Source: Liquidambar formosana | Lineage: Eukaryota > Streptophyta > Magnoliopsida > Saxifragales > Altingiaceae | Assembly (NCBI GenBank): GCA_039720395.1 | Contig: CM077831.1 | Location: 18,344,982-18,408,981 of the forward strand | Length of the DNA: 64,000 bases | Direction: 5' to 3' | In this document: positions 37,301 to 46,761 of the stretch, one piece after another | Numbering within the stretch: the first letter of the stretch is position 1 | Layout of the letters: every line of letters begins with the position of its first letter | The notes under the pieces: model-generated | What the model was told of the DNA's origin: nothing | Databases searched by the model: none | The model's input: only the letters and a program-made list of their open reading frames with translations | Program-made: the position numbers and the translations under genes

Positions 37301-38560
37301 AGAGACAGAGGTAGGGGTAGACTAAGGAGGAGGGTGGGAGAGATGGAGCTTCTAAGAGAGATGGTGTTGGGAGAGGTGGAGATGCTGCTAATGTTGGGGT
37401 TATTGATAAAGGTGCAGCTTATAGGATAGGTGTAGCTGTTGCTAATGTCAGAGCTATTAGGAGAGGTGTAGTTGCTGCTAATGGTGAAGCAACTGGTAAT
37501 GTTGGAGCTGTTGGGAGAGGTGTTGCAATCTCAAATGTATCAGCCCGAAACAAGGAAAAATCCCCAATGAGTGAGACATGAAGTTGTTCTTAGTTCTTAA
37601 TTTTTTGGTTTCTTTATATGTCATGCCAAAACTAATCTTCCTGTTTTTTTCTTAAATTATAGTTGAGTTTAATGCTACTTGGTTACTAATTAAAAAACGA
37701 AATTCTTCACTATTGTTTTAATTTTACATATATTGATAACTTACATAGACTGTATCAAAAGTTATCCATATATGTAAAAAAAAAAGGATAACTTACATAG
37801 ACTTTATAAAAATTATATATATATATATATATATATAGAAAAGAAAAAAAAAGGATAACTTACATAAACTTTTTATACATACTAGATATAGCACACATGC
37901 GTTGCATGTGAATATTCTTAAATACAAAATAATAAATACATAAATATTTTATATTTAAAGAGGTTTTATTATAAAATTAAAAAAAAATGTATTATTGTCT
38001 TTAAGATTTCTAATGATTATACAAATTATAGTTTCCTTATAATTCTTATTAAGATATGTGTTTTATATTGTTATATTTTCTATATATACAGAAGGGTAGT
38101 TGTATAGTTTCCTTAAAATTCTTATTAAGGTATGTGTTTTATATTGTTATATTTCCTATATATGTAGCAGGGTAGTTGTGCATTTAAAAATTAAAATAAG
38201 GGTATATTAGTCGATCAAAAGTTTTTCTCACATTCATCTTTTTATAGGTAGTATAGATTTGCAGGTTGGACCAGCTTTCAATACACTTGGTTCAGCCACA
38301 TTTAGTACCAGGACACCATTGTTCATTCTACCAATGCTAGCACTCATGATTGCCCCATGGTTTGGAATGTCAAAAGGATCATCAAGTAGTAGAGCATTTT
38401 CAAATGTGACTCAAGACAGACCAAGTACACAAAGATCTGCTGTGAGGTAATTTTATTCATTTATATATCACTTAAAGGCTTTTATATCATGTAGATATAT
38501 TGTTGTCCACTTTTCTAACATCTAACTATGGCATTTCTATGCAGTAATGACTATGCTTAG
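34367..38560 (+). pseudogene. mudrA: mudrA-type MULE transposase, decayed
   Basis: Domains in order: N-terminal PB1-like segment (34367-34700, FTLEIHHNGYF), acidic linker (34750-35060), MuDR DNA-binding domain (35086-35400, ENPQLCLGQLF...DFRFKKNE...CKFKCGW), start of the MULE transposase core (to 35717, VVFDGQRRG...PIIGLD). The core continues in an exon at about 35874-36059 (ITRDRNDKMYPLAMAVLQ, FISDRQK) and beyond 36147 (GLVPSVDAMLPRADHRFYVR). Then come a SWIM finger (36680-36740, CICRQWDITGVPCCHA), a CCHC-like knuckle (36990-37040), an Arg/Gly-rich repetitive tail (37200-37560) and small last exons (38261-38446, then to a TAG at 38560). It is broken by a TAG at 34727-34729, frameshifts near 35060 and in the A10 run at 35470, and several later stops. 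Non-functional. Confidence 0.88.
37200..37565 (+). repeat. Imperfect minisatellite coding the Arg/Gly-rich transposase tail
   Basis: Degenerate units around GGGAGAGGT...GCTGCTAATG recur through this part of the transposase gene and give GRG/AAANV-type repeats in protein. The frame is lost near 37320. Confidence 0.65.
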
Positions 38561-39799
38561 AAATGAACCAGCTGGGAATTGGCAGTTGGCAATGGGTCGA
38601 CCTTATTTTGCCTTTTTTGAACTGTTGAAATAGTTTTTGGACATGATATATAGATGAATGCATTATAATTGCACATCTTTTTTGGACAGTATATTTAATA
38701 GGTGGCTATATTGGTTGCAAAGGGCAAGGGATACATTATGCATTATAATTGCACAATACATTCTAATTGCACAATTTTTATTTTATTTTATTTTATTTAT
38801 GTATAGCAAACTATGTATATGGATTAGGGTAGGTGCATCTTACATAGAGTGGTTGGACATACTTTTATATATATGTGTGCATGATAGTTGCACATGTTTC
38901 TTTTTTGGACAGAATGTAAAAATATAATATATGCAATGGAGGTGGCATGATATATGCCATGCCAATGAATGTATGTGGCACATCTTCATTTTTTTGGGAT
39001 GCATTATGTCTAATTCAAAATTCAATATCCATCTTATCTATATATATCTATATATATATATATATATATATAGCCAAATGGTATACGGATTATGCTTGGT
39101 ATAGGTTAATCAATTAATATATATGTCAATTAGCAAACACATGCATTTTAGTAAATGGAATGTCCAGCTTTTTGAGGCCTCGCATTTGGCCATATGCATT
39201 AATGTAATAGGTTCATTTGGTTATAGGATTGTGTAATAGGCCATTGCCTAGCCACGACCTAGCAATTGCTTGGCAACAGTCTGGCTACGTATTTGTACCA
39301 CCCCATTCAATATAAATGCCACTTAAATCATTTCAACATGAAGTGCTACTACTGCTGGGTGTGTGTGTGCTGGGTGTGTGTGTGAGATAGATAGGATATT
39401 TTTCTCAAGGTACTGATGCTAAGGCCATACATAGCATGACTATTGCTTTGCTTGTGGTGGATCCATGCGATTTAAAGAGTCTGTGAATTTAAGGCACTCA
39501 GGTCCATGTGGGGTAAAGATGTAGGATTCAGTGGATGCAATGAACTGAAGTTCTCATACATCAATGGAAATAAAATAAAATCTAATATGACATAATTAAT
39601 GGAATACCTATTTTATAACAATTCAGTGAAAATTTGGTATTCACTATTTCATCTAGTACTGTCTTAAGTAGAGTTGGTAATACCTAATTTATCGGTAAAA
39701 CTTAACTAATATAATATAAGTAATTGGTAAACATTACAATACATCAAGCCAAACACATATAGTTAACAAAATAATTCAGTAACCATTACAATACATATA

Positions 39800-40552
39800 T
39801 CACTCCAAATACATATACTTGTTCTTCCCATTTGATTTACCAAACTCCCATCCAAAAACCATTACAATACATAAAAACACAAAGGAAATGATTATCATAT
39901 CATAAATCCTATTCCACGTATTCTTCTTTATCAATTGGACTTCCAACTCAACATCCCCTTGTTGCAGCTCATAATTCCTTTGGTTCAAGTCTAAATTTTT
40001 TTCAAACAATCGTAATTCATTTGTTGCAACTCAAAATTGTTTTGCCATAACTCAGAATTCTTTTGCTTCAACTCAATATTGTGGTGGTGCAAGTCACAAG
40101 CATTTTCCTTTAACTCCAAATTCAAGTTGTTGCAACTCGGCATTTCGTTCTTTCATAGTCGCATTATTGTCTTTTAAGTCACGATTATTTTCCAACATAT
40201 ATCTACCAAACTCCTTTCCACGGTCACATGTTGGAGGGTCAGCCTACTTATGAAATCCACATGAACCATCTTTAAATGATCAACATAGCACTCATACACA
40301 AATTATAGCAAAAAAAAAAAAAAGAAAGAAAAAGAAAAAAGCAATTGATGTTAGTTTTGGACCACCCTACAATCCCTAAATATACATTACCTTATAATTC
40401 GCGCATCCATAAAAACGTATTCAGAGATTTAAATTAGTTTCAGATGTTATTTTTAGAGCCTTTACACCACAATGACAGTTAGGACGCAAATTATCGTTGG
40501 AATTTGATGCTTCCCTATGTGTGGATTGACTTGAACTTGAACTTGATGCCAT
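39800..40552 (-). pseudogene. GRF-type zinc finger / coiled-coil / membrane protein gene inside the MULE, decayed
   Basis: On minus, exon 1 (40552-40391, 54 codons, donor TATAAG|GTAATG) encodes a serine-rich start (MASSSSSSQSTHRE). A GRF-finger first half follows, with PNCHCGVKALKITSETN and RFYGCANYK separated by a TGA. A second part, from about 40285, has KDGSCGFHK, a TAG where the family usually has Trp, then ADPPTCDRGKEFGRYMLENN. This leads into an ELQQ/LKQKNSELWQNN-type heptad coiled coil and a C-terminal hydrophobic segment (MIIISFVFLCIVMVFGW), ending at 39800. At least two stops and two or three frameshifts kill it. GRF-finger proteins with this layout occur in plants. The position opposite mudrA suggests it is an element gene, not a host gene. 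Confidence 0.75.
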
Positions 40553-40780
40553 TCTTAGTGTAGATAAATTAATGAAAATTTTACAAAAAATTAGAAGCAA
40601 AAAATTTGAAAATACCTTAACATATTAACCACAAATGAGCAAAAAATGCATAGATTTGAACCCGAAAAATGCATACATTCAAACTCGAAAAATGCATACA
40701 TTATAACTGTATATATTAAACATTTTTCAAAAATTTTAGTACAAAAACGTAAGAGATACAAGCACTTTCACTTGAATTAT

Positions 40781-40966
40781 GAACCCTACATCTTTACACC
40801 AACAAATAATGGATTTAATCCAAATCTTGAACTTGATGCCATTCTTCTAGTGTATAAATTAATGAAAAAATTACAAAAAAATTAGAAGAACAACTACATT
40901 TTTACACCCTACTGGCTTGCACCCTACATCTTTACACCAACAACTAACGTATTTAACTCAGATTTT
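40781..40966. repeat. Partial internal duplications upstream of the GRF gene
   Basis: 40826-40885 repeats the GRF start-codon region at 40531-40600 (CTTGAACTTGATGCCATTCT, followed by AAATTAATGAAAA). CCCTACATCTTTACACCAAC occurs at about 40784 and 40923. These are local duplications within the MULE. Confidence 0.75.
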
Positions 40967-41093
40967 GGGGTCGACATCTGAAGAAATTGCACACATATGA
41001 GAAATATGTAAAAGGCATACAAACCTAACGGTGTGGGTTTGATCGGAAGCCTTTGTCCTTACTGATCTTTAGCTGATATGGTTGTGGTTCAAG

Positions 41094-41103
41094 AATTTAT
41101 AGA
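41094..41103 (-). promoter_or_regulatory. Candidate TATA box of the GRF gene
   Basis: CTATAAATTC on minus lies about 340 bp inside the right TIR and 540 bp before the GRF start codon. A plausible 5' UTR donor (CCGTTAG|GTTTGT) is near 41027. It mirrors the arrangement at the other end. Inference only. Confidence 0.4.
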
Positions 41104-41621
41104 GAATAGAGAGATACCAATGGGTGGGCGGGTGTGCGTGTGAATGAAGAGAGGAAGAGAAGAAGATGGGAGAATCAAATTTGTGTGGATGGGTATAAGA
41201 GAGAGAGAGAAAAGTGACTTGTGTGAGGGTAAAGAGCATGTGAGCTTGTATTAAGGGCATTTTGGGTAGAGAAAAAACAACGCACATGACTCTTTCCGTT
41301 AAGTATATCACGGCAGCTTAACGGTTTGATGCAATGTGTTGTGTTCTAGTACTTTTAGGGGTATTTGTAGGATTTTGTAGATGATAGGGTGAAAAGTGAT
41401 TTCGGGCAAAAAATGGACGGGGCAATCTGTAATTTTATCCTTTTTTTTTTTTTTTTTTTTTTAATTTTTAAACAGGTAATATAATATACCGGCCACAGTT
41501 TAATTGTATAGAAATATGGAATTGTAGAATAGGGTTTGCTCTGTTTTGCTTCGGTTCAAAATAGGTGGAAAAAATCGAAGCAGCATAGTTAGAAAGTTTT
41601 AGAGAGAGCAAGAAGAAAGAG

Positions 41622-42525
41622 ATGGGAGGCAAAGGAAGGAGGAGAAGAGAGAAGAACTTCAGAGCAGCGCATGGGGAGCACAATCGTCTTCCACCTCCAC
41701 CTGATCCCTCCGCCGTTGACGCTTTACCCTCCAAACTTCGCAGGCTTATGACCTTCACTGCTTCTTTTCCATCCCAACCAGGTTCTCTCTCTCTCTCCGT
41801 AATACACACGTACAAACACTTATTTTGTAGCTATTTGTGATGCGCTTTTTTTTTTTTTTTTTTTTTTGTGGTGAATTGATTTTATTTTTTCTGATATGGA
41901 TTCTGTTTCTAAGGAAATGTTTCTTACTGTTCTGTATTAGTTTGTGTATCTCAATGCTTTTATATGATTTCAGGATTCATAAAGGTTTCAACAGATACTG
42001 AAGATAAGAAGAGAAAAGGAGATGGTGCCAGTGAAAAGGTAAGGGCTATTCATATTGTGGGTCTTTGTTTTTGAAGGAGGTGCTATGACTTGTGACTCTA
42101 AATAGTTCAAATTTATTGGGAATTTTTCTTTCTTAGCTTGGCTTTAGATAGGTGAAGCATAATTTTGCGGAATATGTCTCCTTATGTGAACTTATTGAAG
42201 ATGTTTAAGTGTCAGTCTATTACATTAATTCTCGAGTGTGGGATATAGAGGGCTGTTGGAGAGTTCTTTTGCAAATTTTCCATTTGTTTGTCACTATCGT
42301 TTCTTTTAATCAGTTGCCTCTTTTTGCTTGATGAATATGGTCATTCAAGCAGTATTTTCTTTTTAGGTATATGCTCACATTCTTAGATATATTGTGATTC
42401 TTTCGGTTCTAAGGTCATTTTATACCAACGACCAAGTTTTTCAACGGAATGTGTCAGGATTTTGGAGAGTTTTGGTGGGAATGTTGTGCCGAAGTATTCT
42501 TTTCATTTAATCCATTAGGATGATT

Positions 42526-42560
<35 letters not shown>

Positions 42561-45359
42561 ACTCTTTTTTTGGAATTTTTTTTATGTATGGTCTCTCTTC
42601 TTCATTTTTTCTAGCTTTTTTTATTCTTCCTCTTCATCCATTAGGAGAGAAGTTCTTTGTTTAATAAGCCTTAACTCATCTCACTATAATACGAATGATC
42701 AACCCTTACCATATTGTATTAGGGGTGGGCAATTTACATTGGCAGGTCATTTTTGTGTTGTGTCTAGACATAGGTATTCGGGGATATGAGTCAACTTGAA
42801 CATGATTCATTTATTAATTATGTTGACCTTTTAAATACGAATGCAACTTATTAAATAGGTAACATGACATGACACAACACATGTAACTTGTTCGATAATC
42901 AGGTTGTGTTGGGACCCCAAGGGGTAGCTCAATTGGCAAGGGATCATGCCTCAGGAAGTAAAGGTCTTGAGTTTGACTCTTTTTAACCCCTTGGAGCCAC
43001 CTAAACAAGGTTTCCATGGTACTCATGAGCCTTGGTCTTGCCTGATCCATGTGGATTGTGGGTGGTGTTACATAGCCTAGTGTTTGCTCGAAAGGTTTCC
43101 TCGTTATCCAAAAATAATCAGGTTGTGTTGGATCGTGTTTGGGTTGACATAGCTGACCCGTCAACTAGACACACATATGACCAGATTATTACTTAAATCA
43201 ACTTGTTTACTTGTTTAAAAATATTTTTGAACAAAAAAAAAAAAAGAGAAGAAAGTGATCATTCATCATGCACATTGGCTATCATGTACATCAAATACCA
43301 AATAACACCCCCGTTCATGTGTCTCATGCACATACGCAGGTTAAATAGGTTTTGGTTTGTAATCATCTCAACACGGCAGTATTTTATAAATGGGTAAATT
43401 TGGTTTAGGTTGGTTAATTTGAACATTACTTTTTTATAACACGGGCTCTGCTGGTTGATAAGATTACAACCCCAACACAGTTATGATTAACCAACCTGCT
43501 TAGCCCATTGAGTTGAAGTCGTGCTCATGGGTCATGTCAAATTGTCAAGCCTTGTCACCCTTATTTTGAATTTTTTTTGGTAAATTTCAATTTCTTCTCA
43601 TCAAACTCTTAATTTATCAATATGGATGTTGGATTTTGAGTTGCTTACATGTATGATTTATTTATAGAAACTTCGTGCAAATGATGAAATTGACACTAGA
43701 ACCTCTGGGATCAAAGAGGGACATGATGATGGAGAGGGAGACAATGATGGAAAAGCGATGGCTCCTCAGCTTACAGATGATGATGAAATTGTGCATAATA
43801 ATAGCACAAATGAAAAGAGAAAGGCGAAAAGAAAGAGGAAGCAGGTAAAAGACCTTCGGTTTGAAACGGAGATGTCGGAATTAGGCATTGGTTCAAAGAG
43901 ACGGGAGCGTAAGAAAAAGTAAGCATTATTGCAACTTTCCTTTATTTATTTATTTATTTATTTAATGTTAACTAGATATGAGATGATATATAATATTTGA
44001 TTTTTTAGCATAATATTTAAAATTTTGTTTCTTTGGAGTGATATTGATGTTGATTTGACAGATAATAATTTTATTTAAAATAACTACAAATGTAATAAGA
44101 AAAATATAAAACGAAGATTGCTCAAAATATATATACATATGTGTAAATATATATACACAATATTGATTAAGTGAGCATGTGCTCGCCTAACTCCCAGCAC
44201 TATGCATTAGGGGCTGTACCACGTGCATTGGCCCAATGTACCCCTTAACCTACTAATGTACAAGGTACAACCCTCACACCAGGGGGCTGATATGAGTTAT
44301 ATCAGCATGTGCTCACCTGATCCTAGACTTGAAATTCATCTAGGATTCTTTTTCTGGCCATCGGATCTGAATTCATGTCACTTAAATTGAATTTATTATG
44401 CAAGAAATTTTTATAAAATTGAATTTGTTTTCTTTATTGTTCAACCTTAGCTTTTTGGATGAGTCTGTTTGTGTCTTCATTTTAATTTTTGGGATGAAAA
44501 ATGTTTGGCAGACCACCTTAATCACTGTCTCTGTCACAATTTGTATTGGACCTACGAAGGTTCCACACCCATGTGGGTCACACCCCCATATGGGAGAGGT
44601 GATCATTGAAGCGGTTATTTGAGGTGGTCCATCTAGCAATGCCCTTATGAGATGTCTTTTTCTTATGGATATAAAGATGTTGATGTGGTGGTGGTGGTGG
44701 TGTTAGAGCTAATTTTACAAATGAAATGGGATGTTACAGTGGCTGTTATCAGCATAATCCCAATATTCTTTTTGCAGTTAGTAGAATTGGGGGGGTTGGT
44801 ATGCTTACCTTTTGGTTTTTTATTACAATGCCATTTTTAAGCCTAATTGGTCTTGTCAGATACTTGAGCAAAAGCAAGCAAATGTGATTTTCTAGAGGAT
44901 AGTCTCAACATGGTGTTGTATATGTAGCTCCATAGCAAAACCAGCTTTCTTCGAACCCAGATCAGGTTTCTGTCATAAATGTCTGGCTCATTATATTTTC
45001 AATTTATGTAGGTATTTGGAAGCAAGGAAAAAGAAACACAAAAAGGCCAAAACAGAAGAAAATCAAGAATTTCCTGGACATGAGAAAATCAAATTTGGAG
45101 AAGTAGTTGAAGCTCCACCAAAGTTGGTTACAATTCCTAAGGTAGGACCGTGAATTGTAATGTTATAAAACAAGTTAATACTTTTTCAGCTTAAACCATA
45201 TATTTTTTGTGTCTCATGAAGGCGTTTAAGGCTGCTCAAGATGCTTCAAAGGAGAGGCGCCGTTTACAGGCTGTTGAGGCCTACAGGAATCGCAGAGGAT
45301 GGACATCTAGACCAGGGATACATCTTTCTGCTCCTGTGACTACATCACCCTTGTTTTGA
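41622..45359 (+). CDS. CCDC137-like small basic, probably nucleolar protein
   Basis: Five exons: 41622-41781, 41974-42038, 43668-43918, 45012-45141, 45222-45359 (TGA), all GT-AG and in phase, giving 247 residues. The protein starts MGGKGRRRREKNFRAAHGE, has a proline patch (LPPPPDPSAVDALPSKLRRL), an acidic/basic middle (TDDDEIVHNN..., KRKAKRKRKQVK, KRRERKKKYLEARKKKHKKAK), then IKFGEVVEAPPKLVTIPK. It ends with the conserved ERRRLQAVEAYRNRRGWTSR. Multiple Lys/Arg blocks predict nuclear/nucleolar targeting. The layout matches plant proteins annotated as coiled-coil domain-containing protein 137; a ribosome-biogenesis role is a family-level guess. No breaks are seen. A MULE ends 182 bp upstream and the third coding exon follows a 1.6-kb transposon-bearing intron. 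Confidence 0.85.
42527..42557. repeat. (TA)n microsatellite
   Basis: About 14 TA units in the second intron of the CCDC137-like gene. Confidence 0.9.
42720..43563. mobile_element. hAT-like non-autonomous element with nested SINE
   Basis: The left end TAGGGGTGGGCAA and right end TTGTCACCCTTA are imperfect inverted termini of hAT style. The body has repeated GGTTGTGTTGG/TTGACC-like blocks. The host is the intron 42039-43667 of the CCDC137-like gene. A SINE is inserted at 42913-43113. The 8-bp target duplication could not be confirmed. Confidence 0.5.
42913..43113 (+). mobile_element. tRNA-derived SINE with perfect 18-bp TSD
   Basis: A pol III-type head with an A-box (TAGCTCAATTGG at about 42924) and a B-box-like AGTTTGACTCT about 40 nt later, a body of about 130 bp, and a short A-rich end (TTATCCAAAA). 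It is flanked by the perfect 18-bp duplication ATAATCAGGTTGTGTTGG at 42895-42912 and 43114-43131, so both ends are exact. Confidence 0.92.
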
Positions 45360-46397
45360 TTGGTTTCCGTATGATGCATTTTCATCCCATTCTCAATCTC
45401 TTTTCTGCTTGCATTTGGGGGATAGTTTCCCCTGGAAGTACATGCTTATAGTCATGGGCTCGTTTTGTCCCTTTCACCTCTGTGATCAAGGCAGGGGAAG
45501 AACACGTTTTCCTTTTTTTATTGCTAATACAATGGACCACCTTAACTCCAGTTCTTTGGAATGCATGCAAAATCACTTTTGTATGAGTAGAAGCAGCAAA
45601 CCTCTGTTTCATTTCAAAGTTTTATGATTGAGTAGGAGCAGCTTTTCGCCTGTCTAATAACCATCAGATTGAAGACATTGTATTTGACCCTTATCCAAAA
45701 AAACAAAATATTGAATTTTATTATTTGTTTATTCAATTATAGTATCCTGTCTAAACTATGGCAGTTAACATATCCCCCCCTCCCTCCTCTCTCTTCTCTT
45801 TTTCCCTCTCTTTCTCACCTTTTTTTTTTTTTATTCCTTTTTGTATTAGTAGCGGTCTCTGGATTGAGTCTTGATGTTAAATGGACAGCTCGAAATGCCC
45901 TGGGGCCTGATTGAACGCAGCCTCTCCTCAAAGGGGGATAGAGCGGCCTCTGTTCCTGCTGCTTCTGGTGCAATTTACGGAGCGGCCTCCATCCCAGGCT
46001 CGGGCTGTCTATTCAACAAACTCCACAGGTCATCTTGGTTGACCTCGGAAGGATAAAAATTTATGCAATGCAGGGTCTACAATCTCATTAAAGCCCATGT
46101 GGTGTCTTCACTAGCGGAGTCCCGAGCTCCTTGACTGATTTTCATTGAGGTATATACCATGCTTATTGATTACTTCAAATGGACACATTACTCCAATAAG
46201 AATCCATAGAGACGAGAAATATGTGGTGATGACCTTTTTGCATCAGCTTCCCAGTAAATAGCTTCAGACAATTAGGGCCCATTTGGGTATCCAAATAAAA
46301 ATTGAACAATTCCAGTTTTTATTTATTTATTTATTTATTTTAATTTTAGAAAGCAAAATCCATCTACTTTATTGAAAAAAAAATCCAAGAGAATGCG

Positions 46398-46428
<31 letters not shown>

Positions 46429-46761
46429 TCCAAGAGAATGATAATCATCATCATAAATAAGAATGATATTCAAAATAGCGGCATTTTATGAATGTCTAAA
46501 AATTGATCTTGCACCACCATTGCTCTTACTCTTTGGAACAGTAAAAGCTCTGTCAAACCTTTAGAACATCGACCCCAAGCCTAGAGAGAAGTGTCTATAT
46601 GAACATAGGGCCTCGGACCTAGGTACATTCTTAGTTTCCACCAGGCTGTGACCTACCAAGTTAAAAGAAAGATTTCCAAGTGAAGTAAGAACTGTGTATT
46701 ATTACTTCAGGATGGTGTTGGCTCAAATCAACTGCCATGCTTGAAGATACAAATACCAAGT
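45360..46761. other. Convergent intergenic region
   Basis: Lies between the 3' ends of the CCDC137-like gene (plus) and the first CYP704 copy (minus). It holds presumed 3' UTRs, a C/T-rich stretch (45773-45845), a GC-richer block of unknown origin (45890-46060, AGCGGCCTC twice) and A-rich tracts near 46370-46430. No gene seen. Confidence 0.55.

Larger units (their letters stand above)
32904..41440. mobile_element. Large two-gene Mutator-like element (about 8.5 kb), degenerate
   Basis: Terminal inverted repeats of about 100 bp: the left begins GGAAAATTGCACTTTCCCC and the right is the complement of GGATAAAATTACAGATTGCC. Both contain CATCTACAAAATCCTACAAA. Each end abuts a run of about 19-22 T, consistent with a T9 target duplication that cannot be told from the run. 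It carries a decayed mudrA-type transposase gene on plus (34367-38560) and a decayed GRF-zinc-finger gene on minus (40552-39800), pointing at each other from opposite TIRs as in maize MuDR. The right end is 182 bp upstream of the next gene's ATG. Confidence 0.85.

Noticed and set aside
38658..39025. Short frames with hydrophobic translations inside the MULE
   Set aside because: AT-rich low-complexity sequence between the two element genes. No motif, and each strand's frame is explained by composition.
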